Assembly: GCA_964392985.1 (NCBI GenBank)
Contig: CAYMSF010000001.1
Location: 1-64,000, forward strand
Reading direction: 5' to 3'
From: CAYMSF01 sp964392985
GTDB taxonomy: Bacteria > Verrucomicrobiota > Lentisphaeria > Victivallales > Victivallaceae
DNA: 64,000 nt
In this document: positions 1 through 8,860 of the stretch, piece after piece
Layout: each line of letters opens with the position of its first letter
How positions within the stretch are numbered: the first letter of the stretch is position 1
Position numbers and translations under genes: made by a program
Notes under the pieces: generated by a model
Told to the model about the DNA's origin: nothing
The model's input: only the letters and a program-made list of their open reading frames with translations
Databases searched by the model: none

Positions 1-74
1 TCAATATAAGTCGTTTAATATTAACAAGTTAACTAATTTCGCAGAACACATTAAAAATTAAATTAAGGAGATTT

Positions 75-2636
75 ATGAAAAAGGTTTCAATCGGATTGGG
101 ATTGTGTATGCTAATGTTAATCATGGCAGGAAATGTCTGCGCTGAGGAAATTATAGCACATTGGGATTTTAATTCAGTAAAGAATAAAATTATTGCCGAT
201 ACCAGTGGTAATCACGATGCTGTCATTGCAGAAGGCGGTAAAGCGGAACTTTATACTGCCCCTGACGTCAATGCCGTATTTTTCAAAGGCGGCATTCCCT
301 CAATTCAGACTAAACATACTGATGATTTGTCGCTTGAAGACGATTTTACGCTTCAATGTATAATCAAACCCACCTTGATAAAAGATTTCCGCACTATTTT
401 GTTCAAAGGCAGCCGTAAATCCAAACCGGAAATAATTAATTACTGTTTTGATGCCAGGGACGGCAAGGTGGAACTGAAAACAAAAACTGCGGATGGCGAA
501 TGGCAAGTATGGCAGTCTAATCCTATATTGAAAGAGAATGAATGGTTCTGGATTGTTATATCTTATAAAAACAATCTGGTTAAATTGTGGGTGAACGGTA
601 AAGAATGTAAAGTGATGCAGGCAAAAGTCCCCGGCGGCAAACTGTTGAAAAATGATTACCCGCTGCGTATCGGTCATGCTTTGGACAGTTTTAATGCGCA
701 GAGTTATCCTTTTGTCGGATTAATAGACGATATTATTATTGTCAGAGGCGCTATGGATTCAATTCCACAGAGTGAGATTGACGCATGGAATAGTCGCCTT
801 AAAGATTTGACTTCACGAGAACTGGCAGAAAAAGTCCAAAAAGTGACGATAAAAATTGATAAATACGCCGTCACTACTTCTATGCCGGAAAAAACTGTAA
901 ATGGGATAAAAGAAAAACTGGCAAAAGTTGCAGCGATGCCAAAGGATAAAGTTGATGCCGGATTTGCCGCGCTTGATAGCGAACTCAACGATTTATTATT
1001 CAAAAGCTACTATGATAAATATGCATCGCAGCCGGATGGATTTGTTGTAGCCGGAGTTGCAACAGCGCGACGGATTGATAGACGTCCGGATTTTGTGACC
1101 ATGCTGCCACCGGCTGACGGGGTAATCCAACTTCAAGCTGCTGGTAACGAATATCAAGGATTTCAGGCACTGCTGATTGCCAACCCAGATAAAAATGTGG
1201 AAAATATACAAATTAGCGTATCTGATTTCGCCAATGCCTCCGGCAGTAATGTTATCGGTTCAAAACAGGTTACGTTCGGACGTATTAATGACATTGTAAC
1301 TACGCCACCGGACATTTCGGTTGATTTCACCGGTGGCATTCCAGATATGATTGAAGACGGGGTAACGCCGCCGATGTTACCGAAAGGAACATTTGTGCCG
1401 GTTTATTTCCGGATTTACATTCCGGCTGGAACACCGGCCGGTTTGTATAAAGGCAATATCAGTTTCAACGGTAACGGGATGAAGAAAACGGTTGAAGTGC
1501 AATTGCGGGTGTTTGGATTTTCTCTGCCGGCGCGGTCATCACTGAAACTGGCATTTTCATTTTTTGAAAAGAACTACTCTGACTGGTACGGGCAGGGAAG
1601 CATCGACGAGAAACAAAAATTATATATATATGAATTTCTGTTGAGTTATGGAATTTCACCGAATAATATTTATCATCAGAATGGTAGTTATCCGGCACAG
1701 GAATATCTGGAAAAACTGAAAGACAAAATTAATTTTTTAACGTTTTCTGCTGATGGACCTGATAAACCGGTATCGGAAAAAGAACTGGAAAAAATAGTTG
1801 CAGTTAAAGCAGCGGTTTATGAAAAAATTAAATCTCAGGGGCTGGAAAAATATGCTTACTATTATTCCTACGATGAAATCTCTGCTAATATGAAGTATCT
1901 GCCTGCCGCCAAACAGATGCTTCCGGCAATGCATAAAAAAATTCCCGGACTAAAGGCAATGCAAACGTCATTTCCGACTCCGGAAATCAGAGATTTATTT
2001 AATGTATGGAGCCCGATATTTTATCATTTCGGCGATAAAGATGAATTAAAAATATTGGAGGAACTTAAACAGCGCGGGGATGAAATCTGGTGGTACGCGG
2101 CAGATTCGCCAGCCAAACCCTATCCCAATTTTTTCATTGACTATCCGGTATTTGATTGCAGAATAATCGCCACGCTCAGCTATATGTACCAGGTTGAAGG
2201 CGTACTATACTGGTGTATCAACCGCGAATGGGCCACCAATCTTGACATCAAAGAACAATGGCCGAATCAACCATGGAAATCCCATATTATAAATATATTT
2301 ACTAAGAAACGGGTTTACAAAAATGGTATGGGCAATCTGGTTTATCCCGGACCATCCGGTCGGATATATCCATCGCTGCGGCTGGAAAATCTTCGTAATG
2401 GTGTGGCCGACTATGAATATCTGACCATGCTGAAAAATAGTGTTGAAGCTCTCAAACAAAGCAGTTGTCCGGATAAACAGATCCTGATTGATAAAGCCTC
2501 GGCGCTACTGAAGGTCCCGGCAGATGTGGCTGTCGCAGTTAACAATTACTCCGCCGATCCTGAGAACTTAATGAAGTACCGCATCAGACTGGCGGAAATG
2601 GTTGAAGAAATCAATGCGGCTTTGAATAAGAAATGA
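75..2636 (+). CDS. Exported LamG plus GH123-like (DUF4091) glycan-active protein
   Basis: The 853-residue protein starts at an ATG with a clear GGAG ribosome site (aaggagattt). Residues 1-23 form a signal peptide ending VCA. Residues about 26-235 look like a concanavalin/LamG sandwich (IAHWDFNS at the start, NEWFWIVISYKNNLVKLWVNGKE further on). A beta domain follows at about 340-480. From about 490 to 820 it resembles the GH123/DUF4091 barrel, with an Asp-Glu pair in YSYDEI near residue 599 and the C-terminal motif RNGVADYEYL. GH123 enzymes are N-acetyl-hexosaminidases using an adjacent Asp-Glu pair, so a periplasmic or extracellular hexosaminidase-like role is inferred; the substrate is not visible. 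It heads a same-strand block of glycan genes. Confidence 0.8.
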   Translation: MKKVSIGLGLCMLMLIMAGNVCAEEIIAHWDFNSVKNKIIADTSGNHDAVIAEGGKAELYTAPDVNAVFFKGGIPSIQTKHTDDLSLEDDFTLQCIIKPTLIKDFRTILFKGSRKSKPEIINYCFDARDGKVELKTKTADGEWQVWQSNPILKENEWFWIVISYKNNLVKLWVNGKECKVMQAKVPGGKLLKNDYPLRIGHALDSFNAQSYPFVGLIDDIIIVRGAMDSIPQSEIDAWNSRLKDLTSRELAEKVQKVTIKIDKYAVTTSMPEKTVNGIKEKLAKVAAMPKDKVDAGFAALDSELNDLLFKSYYDKYASQPDGFVVAGVATARRIDRRPDFVTMLPPADGVIQLQAAGNEYQGFQALLIANPDKNVENIQISVSDFANASGSNVIGSKQVTFGRINDIVTTPPDISVDFTGGIPDMIEDGVTPPMLPKGTFVPVYFRIYIPAGTPAGLYKGNISFNGNGMKKTVEVQLRVFGFSLPARSSLKLAFSFFEKNYSDWYGQGSIDEKQKLYIYEFLLSYGISPNNIYHQNGSYPAQEYLEKLKDKINFLTFSADGPDKPVSEKELEKIVAVKAAVYEKIKSQGLEKYAYYYSYDEISANMKYLPAAKQMLPAMHKKIPGLKAMQTSFPTPEIRDLFNVWSPIFYHFGDKDELKILEELKQRGDEIWWYAADSPAKPYPNFFIDYPVFDCRIIATLSYMYQVEGVLYWCINREWATNLDIKEQWPNQPWKSHIINIFTKKRVYKNGMGNLVYPGPSGRIYPSLRLENLRNGVADYEYLTMLKNSVEALKQSSCPDKQILIDKASALLKVPADVAVAVNNYSADPENLMKYRIRLAEMVEEINAALNKK

Positions 2637-2684
2637 TAAGTTGAGTATAGAAAATCAAACATTTAGTAAAGAAATAAGTGAGAA

Positions 2685-4544
2685 ATGATGATAAAGCGAG
2701 CAATGAAATTGGCTGTCATGACGTCGGCGGCAATAAATCCATATACCAGCGCGGCTGCTGAGTGGCCGGATGAACTTTTGGACTGGTCAAGTTTGAATGC
2801 CCAGGCGTTGACGGAAATACAGAATCCGATCAGGCAGGGCGTTCCTGGAAAAACTCCATTCTGGAACCAGCGCGCCATTTCTTTTATCTATGCTCCGGCT
2901 TTTAACATTCCCGAAGTTAAAGGCGCTGCCAGTTATCGCTTTACTGTCAGAGTCGGCGGTTCTGTAATCGCGACGCTCAAGGCTGGAACTCCGTCATTCC
3001 CGTTGTCCGAAGTCTGGAACAAGATTCCAGCCGGTTACTATACCGTTGAACTGACTGGACTGGATGCCAATGGGAAAAAAATGAATGGAAAAGTTGAACA
3101 GCAACTCCTGCAACGAAAGTCAATTGAGAATATTGCGCCAGTGATTCAAGGAAAGACGATGACCAGTGTCAAGCAGTATCAGTGCGACATTCGTTCCATT
3201 GTCAAAGAGCTTGTCTTTGAAGCAGATAAACCATGGGCAGCTCTGACACCAGTCTGGAAGGATGTGCCAGCCAGCGACAATAAGTTCTACTGGGGGCAGG
3301 AAGTGGAGTATGTAAATAAAGTATCGCTAACTGTTGAGGGACTGGAGCGGACGGGTGGAGCAACTATCGGCCAGGCAGGGATAAAATGGTTTGTCCGCGA
3401 ACTGCCGTTGGATGGTTCTGGCTCTAAAGAGACTATGACTTACGCCGAAGCTGCGCGCAAGTCGCTTGAATGGTCACTGAATTCACCGTTTGTCTCGCAA
3501 TTCAAAGCAAAGAAAGCTAACTATGATTTGGGTCGTTATCCCGCCAAACTGACAGGGGAAGGGGCAATAGGAACGGCAACGGTTTATGCCCGGTTAATTC
3601 CCCGACCGGCGGATGCCGATCAAGCCATTGACATAGGTCGAAACGCCGCCCGGGCACTGATCGCCGCCAGCACCCCGAAAGACGCGGCGCTGCCTTTCTT
3701 GCCGCCCGTTTATCGCCACGGGATCAGCGGTGACCCGGATCCTGACCGGATTATGATGTACGAATGCGCGGTAATCGGTTGGTTCTATCTTGATCTATAC
3801 GACCTGACCCGGGATAGGGAGTTCCTTGACGCTGCAGTCCGCATTGGCGAAACGTACAAGAAAACTCAATTGCAGGACGGTTCCTGGCCATCAGTTATGT
3901 CCGCGTCATCCGGCAAAGTTCTCTCGGCTCTGCCGGTAATGTTAACAACCTACACCGAAATACACATCACCGGGTTCATTGAACGACTGGTGCGGGACTA
4001 TGGCCTCAAGGAGTATGAGCCCATGCTTAACGCATGTGTGCGGTATCTTCGAGAAGAGCAGATCAATAAGTTCCATCCGCAGGGACTCTTCGAAGATACA
4101 GGTACTGACACTACGAATCTCTCCGGCAATACTGCCTCCGGAATGGCGGTTTACCTCTTTACTCACTCCAAAGGGACGGAGGATATTGCGACTGCCGAAG
4201 ATCTGATGCGCTTTGCGGAAGACCAGTTTGTTCTCTGGCGCCGCTACGAATTGCCTTGCGCTCTGGAACAGTATGCTTTTCGCATGCCAATATGCTGCTC
4301 TGCGTCATTTTATATTGATGGTTGCATGGCCGCCTATAAGGCGACTGGCAAGAAACTATGGCTGGCCAAAGCTGTCACGATGGCCAGAGCACAGGTTGAA
4401 ATGGTACGGAGAAGTGGCAGAATTCCAACGGTTTGCACTGGAGCAGATGCAGACACACGCTGGCCCAACTGCCCCCTGCTGTCTGCCAATCTGCTAAACA
4501 AATTTGCGGCAAGTTGCCACGCTGAAAGCTTGAAGACAGAATAA
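2685..4544 (+). CDS. Exported alpha/alpha-barrel protein of unknown glycan-related function
   Basis: This 619-residue protein begins at tandem ATGs 48 nt after the previous stop. The first ~25 residues (MMIKRAMKLAVMTSAAINPY...SAAAEW) look like a weak signal peptide. Residues about 60-120 resemble a beta-sandwich. Residues about 315-610 consist of amphipathic helices with motifs such as YECAVIGWFYLDLYDLTRD and QLQDGSWPS, typical of (alpha/alpha) toroid folds found in polysaccharide lyases, unsaturated glucuronyl hydrolases and glucuronyl epimerases. I do not recognise the exact family. Position between the GH123-like gene and a UroD-family gene supports a role in glycan breakdown. Confidence 0.65.
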   Translation: MMIKRAMKLAVMTSAAINPYTSAAAEWPDELLDWSSLNAQALTEIQNPIRQGVPGKTPFWNQRAISFIYAPAFNIPEVKGAASYRFTVRVGGSVIATLKAGTPSFPLSEVWNKIPAGYYTVELTGLDANGKKMNGKVEQQLLQRKSIENIAPVIQGKTMTSVKQYQCDIRSIVKELVFEADKPWAALTPVWKDVPASDNKFYWGQEVEYVNKVSLTVEGLERTGGATIGQAGIKWFVRELPLDGSGSKETMTYAEAARKSLEWSLNSPFVSQFKAKKANYDLGRYPAKLTGEGAIGTATVYARLIPRPADADQAIDIGRNAARALIAASTPKDAALPFLPPVYRHGISGDPDPDRIMMYECAVIGWFYLDLYDLTRDREFLDAAVRIGETYKKTQLQDGSWPSVMSASSGKVLSALPVMLTTYTEIHITGFIERLVRDYGLKEYEPMLNACVRYLREEQINKFHPQGLFEDTGTDTTNLSGNTASGMAVYLFTHSKGTEDIATAEDLMRFAEDQFVLWRRYELPCALEQYAFRMPICCSASFYIDGCMAAYKATGKKLWLAKAVTMARAQVEMVRRSGRIPTVCTGADADTRWPNCPLLSANLLNKFAASCHAESLKTE

Positions 4545-4596
4545 TTTATGCTGTTCAAACCATCTATAGATGATTTAATAATATACAGGACTGCTG

Positions 4597-5772
4597 ATGA
4601 ATACCAGAATAGAAAGAATAAATCAGGCATTTGCACATAAAGTTCCGGACAGAACACCATTGTTCGAGATTTTTCAGCCGTTTCAACCGATCCATTGGGA
4701 TATTTGCGGGAAAAATGTTGCGACGCATCAAGCGTTATGTTGGGATGCCATGTCCGAAGGCATCAGTTGGGAAGAATTGGCAGAAGCGTCGGCAAAGGCG
4801 CAATTTGCCATCTGTAAATTCTTCGGACTGGACATGGTGCGACTGACCGGAGCGCCGGCTTCGCCAAACTATGAACGTCCGGTTAAAACCGGCAGAACAT
4901 CATGGACATTGAAAGGGATTAAATATGTCGAAAATCCCCGTACCAAAATGGTTGAGTATGCTGACCCGGCAGAGGCAATGTCTTATTCAAACCGCGTGAC
5001 TGAGGAAGATTTGATTAAACAAATCGAATCATGGGATGGTTCGGCGGCAGAAGTAAACGTCAACGGTTTTGCTATTTACGATAAGGTACGGAAACTTGCA
5101 GACCAGGAAGGAATTGACTGGGTGTATATGGGTGAAATCGGCGCCGGAACCGGAGTCGCTTTTTATCCGCCATTTATGCTGATGTGGATGCTGGCTGAAC
5201 CGGAACTTTACAGCCGCTGGCTGGAGATGAAAAAAGTTACCGCCCTCAAACAAACGGAAGTAATGCTGCATAGAGGGATGAAAGTAATCGCTCTCGGCGG
5301 TGACGTCAGTTGTGACAAAGGTCCGTTCATTTCACCACAACTATACCGGGAATTTATTCTACCGGTAATAAGGGAACATGTTGAAATTGTGCATAAACAT
5401 GGAGGTAGGGCGGTATACACCTCTGATGGCAATCACTGGGACATCAAGGATGACTTTTTCTTTAATTCCAATATTGATGGCTACAAAGAAGTGGACAAAG
5501 CCGCCGGTATGACGATGGAAAAACTGATTGAATCGGGCATTGATAAAAAAGTCTGTATTATTGGCAACATTGACGCGCGTCATATCCTTTGTCATGGTAC
5601 AAAAGAAGAAGTGCGTAATGAAGTGATTAATTGCCTGAAACTTGGGCAGCAAAGTCCAGGCGGACATATTTTGCACGCCAGTCATTCTGTTCATGAAGAC
5701 GTTATTCCGGAAAATTATTACACCGTAGTCAACACTTATCGTGATTTTTTTGGTATGGAACCAATTAGATAG
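4597..5772 (+). CDS. Uroporphyrinogen decarboxylase (UroD) family protein, probable methyltransferase-type
   Basis: A 391-residue protein with the UroD/MtaA barrel pattern: an opening NTRIERINQAFAHKVPDRTP, a central GEIGAGTGVAFYPPFML, and a C-terminal half with LGGDVSCDKGPFISPQLYREF and HGGRAVYTSDGN. The start ATG has AGGA upstream. True HemE enzymes have a different N-terminal signature and the gene sits among secreted glycan genes, so I infer a corrinoid- or methyl-transfer-related paralogue rather than heme synthesis. The 5' end of this gene is duplicated as a decayed remnant near 10819-10909. It precedes a DUF4838 gene by 33 nt and is probably co-transcribed with it. Confidence 0.82.
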   Translation: MNTRIERINQAFAHKVPDRTPLFEIFQPFQPIHWDICGKNVATHQALCWDAMSEGISWEELAEASAKAQFAICKFFGLDMVRLTGAPASPNYERPVKTGRTSWTLKGIKYVENPRTKMVEYADPAEAMSYSNRVTEEDLIKQIESWDGSAAEVNVNGFAIYDKVRKLADQEGIDWVYMGEIGAGTGVAFYPPFMLMWMLAEPELYSRWLEMKKVTALKQTEVMLHRGMKVIALGGDVSCDKGPFISPQLYREFILPVIREHVEIVHKHGGRAVYTSDGNHWDIKDDFFFNSNIDGYKEVDKAAGMTMEKLIESGIDKKVCIIGNIDARHILCHGTKEEVRNEVINCLKLGQQSPGGHILHASHSVHEDVIPENYYTVVNTYRDFFGMEPIR

Positions 5773-5805
5773 TTATCTAGTAAAACATACAAACAGGAAT
5801 TAGAA

Positions 5806-8757
5806 ATGAGAAGAGAATTGTTAGGATACTTGTTCGTAACCTGCCTTGCCGTTGGCATGATTTCAGGAATCGGCGCTGTTGAAACAAACACAAAACGCTC
5901 CATAAAAATCGACGAAACAAAAATGTTGACGCTGGCGGAAAACGGTAACGCACAGTTTGAGATAGTTATTCCCAACAACTCCAGCAATGTGGCGAAATAC
6001 GCCGCCATGGAATTGAAAACGTGCCTGGAAAAAACTATTAATGGTAAGATTCCGGTGACCATATTTCCGACTCAGGGTAAAATTGCTTTGATTGTCGGCG
6101 ATAACGAATTTACCCGTAAACTGGGTGTAGAAGTGAAGTCACTCCCGCGTGACGGTTTTGTCATAAAAAACTTCGGCAACACAATTGTTATTGCCGGAAA
6201 CGATGACCCGGATAAAAAACCGGAAGAACAGTTTAAAGAGGCAATTTGGGGACAATTTTATGAACGCGCAACATTATTTGCCGTTTATGATTTTCTCGAA
6301 CGCTTTGCCGGAGTAAGATTCTATTTTCCCGGAGAAATTGGCACAATCATTCAGAAAAACGAAAATTTAAAAGTGCCGTCAATGGATATCGTTGAATGTC
6401 CGGATTTTACCCGGCGGAGTTATTCCACCTATGCCGGAAAATTGTTGAATCAGAAAGAAACAGTATATTACGACAAAAATAAAATGGCATGCCGTTTGCG
6501 GATGGAAACGGATTTTATTCCAACCGGTCACGGCTTGAGGTCGCTCCAGTATATTAATAGATTCAGCAAAACCCATCCGGAATATTTTGCCTTGCTGGAT
6601 AGTGGAAAGCGGCATTGCGACCCGGGCATGCAGTTTCCCGGGCAATTGTGTTTCAGCAGTGGTATCCGTGAAGAAATATACGGTGATGCCGTGGCTTTCC
6701 TCACCGGCAAGCCGGCATCCAGTCGTGGACTGAAAGGATGGCATCTAGGATGGTACAAGATTTATTTTAATCTTATGCCGGAAGACAGTTTTTATTTATG
6801 CCGTTGTCCGGAATGTCAGCGGCAATTCAAGCAGGGAGCCCAAGCCACATCCGATGTGGTTTGGGACGTGGTTATTAATACTGCCAACCGTCTTAAACAG
6901 AACCACATTCCCGGATATGTTGTTGCAATGGCTTATTCCTCATACCGGATGATACCCCAAAAAGATATTCCGGACAATGTTCTGGTTCAAGTGGCAACGC
7001 TGGGACCATGGGGGGAGGCAGGGGCAAGTGAGATACATAAAAAAGACAATCAGTTAATACAAGACTGGGCAAAAAAGCTCGGACACAAGGTCTGGCTGTG
7101 GAATTATGTCAACAGGTACGGGCCGTTGAAGCTTCCCGGTATTCCGCCCTCAACGCCTCATGCAATTGGCAGTTATTACAAATTAATGGCGCCGTATATT
7201 TGCGGCGCATTTTTACAGTCAAACAGTGAGAGGTATATGCTTTCAATTTTGAATGAATATATATTCAGCAAAGTGTGCTGGGACAATAATGTTGATGTGG
7301 ATAAAATATTGAATGAATATTACACTCTTGCCTACGGTCCGGCAGCGGAACCGATGAAAAAGTTTTTTGAGCGTATCGAGTATCTTTGGGCCTATAAAGT
7401 TGTGGGGAAAGTTTCAGATACAGCCGAAGGACCTTCAGCGGCGGGACCTTCAGACTATGAATTATGGGAGAAAATATACTCGCCGCAGGAGATTGCATCT
7501 CTAACGGCAACATTTGACGAGGCGGAAAAACTGGCATCTAAAGATACCGATGCATTGAAAAGAGTTAAATTCATCCGGCAGGAATTTTTAGACCCGCTCA
7601 TTGAAGGAGCTAATAAGTATGCGGGCACAAAAAATGACGTTTCTGATTTGATATTCAGCGTAAAAAATGTTCCGGGCGATAAAAATATCAACATCGACGG
7701 AAAACTCGATGATCCCGTCTGGCAGGGCGCCAATGAGATAGCAATGGTACCATTCGCCGCCAGTAGAGAAAAGGTTAATACCACTGTCAAAGCGTTAAGG
7801 AGCAGTGATTACCTTTATCTTGCTTTTGATTGTAAGGAGCCCAGGCTGGACGAAATCGTTGCCGTCAACAGGCCGAACGACGATAAAAAATTATATACTG
7901 ACTCGTCTGTCGAAATATTCCTTAATCCTTCCGGCGACCGGAAAAATTACTATCATTTGATGGTCAATATGCTTGGAAACCTGTCCGATGTGAAAGCCTG
8001 TAAGGAAGGTTCTGCATCCAATAAGGATTGGGACTGGAACAGTGAAGCCATCGTTAAAACCAGTAAGGGCAGTGATGGCTGGATTGCGGAAATTGCCATT
8101 CCATTGAAAAATATTGCGGGAATGAATGCCAAAGGATTTCCTGCAAATTTCACGCGGAATCGTGTTCTCAATAATGGCAGTTCCAGCTATACCTGGAGCC
8201 CATATTTGAAAAATGGATTTCATGAAATTGATAGCTTCGGATCTATATTTTTTGGTGTTTATAAAGACGATTCAATCGTGGCGGACGGCAATTTTGGCAA
8301 AGTGACGCAGGTCGCAAATAATATTGGCAAATGGGTTATTCCGGTTGCTGTTTTCAAGGCTGGCTTGGTTTCGTTAGACAAATCCACCAGTCCTTCCCCG
8401 GGCGGTGGCAGTATTAAAATAGAGAGTAAAGGCAGCGAAAATCCCAAGGTGTATCAGTTATTGCCAGCATTAAAACCCAATACTAAGTATCGACTGACAT
8501 TCTATGTCAAGACCGAGGACATTAAACCGGAAAAGGCTCGTGGCGGCGTAAAGGTGAATGTCTGGGATGATAAAAATCGCTGGTTTCCAGAGAACTCCTT
8601 TACTGGAACAATACCATGGACAAAACAGGGATATGACTTCACCACCGGTCCGCAAACAAATATAAAAAGTAAGTCATATATAAATCTGGTAATCGGCTCA
8701 ACTCAAGGTACTGCCTGGTTTGATGATATCAAACTGCGCGAAATTTCCACTCAATAA
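5806..8757 (+). CDS. Exported DUF4838 multidomain glycoside-hydrolase-like protein, copy 1
   Basis: A 983-residue protein with a signal peptide (residues 1-24) and an AGGAA ribosome site. Residues about 35-150 resemble the alpha-glucuronidase (GH67) N-terminal domain (NVAKYAAMELKTCLEKTING). Residues about 190-480 match DUF4838, with the conserved Cys motif LCRCPECQ near residue 328. Residues about 615-800 look like a family 9-type carbohydrate-binding module (IDGKLDDPVWQGA, YLYLAFDCKEP). The last ~170 residues form another beta-rich binding domain (KPNTKYRLTFYVKTEDI). DUF4838 is associated with polysaccharide loci; a precise activity is not known to me. A closely similar paralogue lies at 10973-13927 and the MFS transporter gene lies between the two. 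Confidence 0.85.
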   Translation: MRRELLGYLFVTCLAVGMISGIGAVETNTKRSIKIDETKMLTLAENGNAQFEIVIPNNSSNVAKYAAMELKTCLEKTINGKIPVTIFPTQGKIALIVGDNEFTRKLGVEVKSLPRDGFVIKNFGNTIVIAGNDDPDKKPEEQFKEAIWGQFYERATLFAVYDFLERFAGVRFYFPGEIGTIIQKNENLKVPSMDIVECPDFTRRSYSTYAGKLLNQKETVYYDKNKMACRLRMETDFIPTGHGLRSLQYINRFSKTHPEYFALLDSGKRHCDPGMQFPGQLCFSSGIREEIYGDAVAFLTGKPASSRGLKGWHLGWYKIYFNLMPEDSFYLCRCPECQRQFKQGAQATSDVVWDVVINTANRLKQNHIPGYVVAMAYSSYRMIPQKDIPDNVLVQVATLGPWGEAGASEIHKKDNQLIQDWAKKLGHKVWLWNYVNRYGPLKLPGIPPSTPHAIGSYYKLMAPYICGAFLQSNSERYMLSILNEYIFSKVCWDNNVDVDKILNEYYTLAYGPAAEPMKKFFERIEYLWAYKVVGKVSDTAEGPSAAGPSDYELWEKIYSPQEIASLTATFDEAEKLASKDTDALKRVKFIRQEFLDPLIEGANKYAGTKNDVSDLIFSVKNVPGDKNINIDGKLDDPVWQGANEIAMVPFAASREKVNTTVKALRSSDYLYLAFDCKEPRLDEIVAVNRPNDDKKLYTDSSVEIFLNPSGDRKNYYHLMVNMLGNLSDVKACKEGSASNKDWDWNSEAIVKTSKGSDGWIAEIAIPLKNIAGMNAKGFPANFTRNRVLNNGSSSYTWSPYLKNGFHEIDSFGSIFFGVYKDDSIVADGNFGKVTQVANNIGKWVIPVAVFKAGLVSLDKSTSPSPGGGSIKIESKGSENPKVYQLLPALKPNTKYRLTFYVKTEDIKPEKARGGVKVNVWDDKNRWFPENSFTGTIPWTKQGYDFTTGPQTNIKSKSYINLVIGSTQGTAWFDDIKLREISTQ

Positions 8758-8770
8758 CCGGGAGTTTATT

Positions 8771-8860
8771 ATGAATTATCAGAATGTATTATTTGTAAAA
8801 AAGATTGATTTTAAATGCATGTTTCGCGCCTTCCACATCAGGTACTGCCATGACGTCTGA
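8771..8860 (+). CDS. Possible 29-residue leader ORF overlapping the MFS start
   Basis: An ATG at 8771 follows a good GGAG ribosome site (gggagtttatt) 13 nt after the DUF4838 stop. The reading frame runs 29 codons (MNYQNVLFVKK...) and ends at a TGA at 8858-8860, so it overlaps the ATG of the MFS transporter at 8850 in another frame. The MFS start itself has only a weak ribosome site, so translational coupling through this short ORF is plausible. It could instead be an ancestral start of the transporter disrupted by a frameshift. No recognisable peptide function. Confidence 0.35.
   Translation: MNYQNVLFVKKIDFKCMFRAFHIRYCHDV

Noticed and set aside
300..677. Minus-strand ORFs opposite the first gene and many similar ORFs elsewhere
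   Set aside because: They are antisense shadows of well-supported genes with no ribosome sites or recognisable domains.
8805..8849. TTG at 8805 as MFS start
   Set aside because: No ribosome site, and the extra 15 residues are not membrane-like; ATG 8850 fits better.
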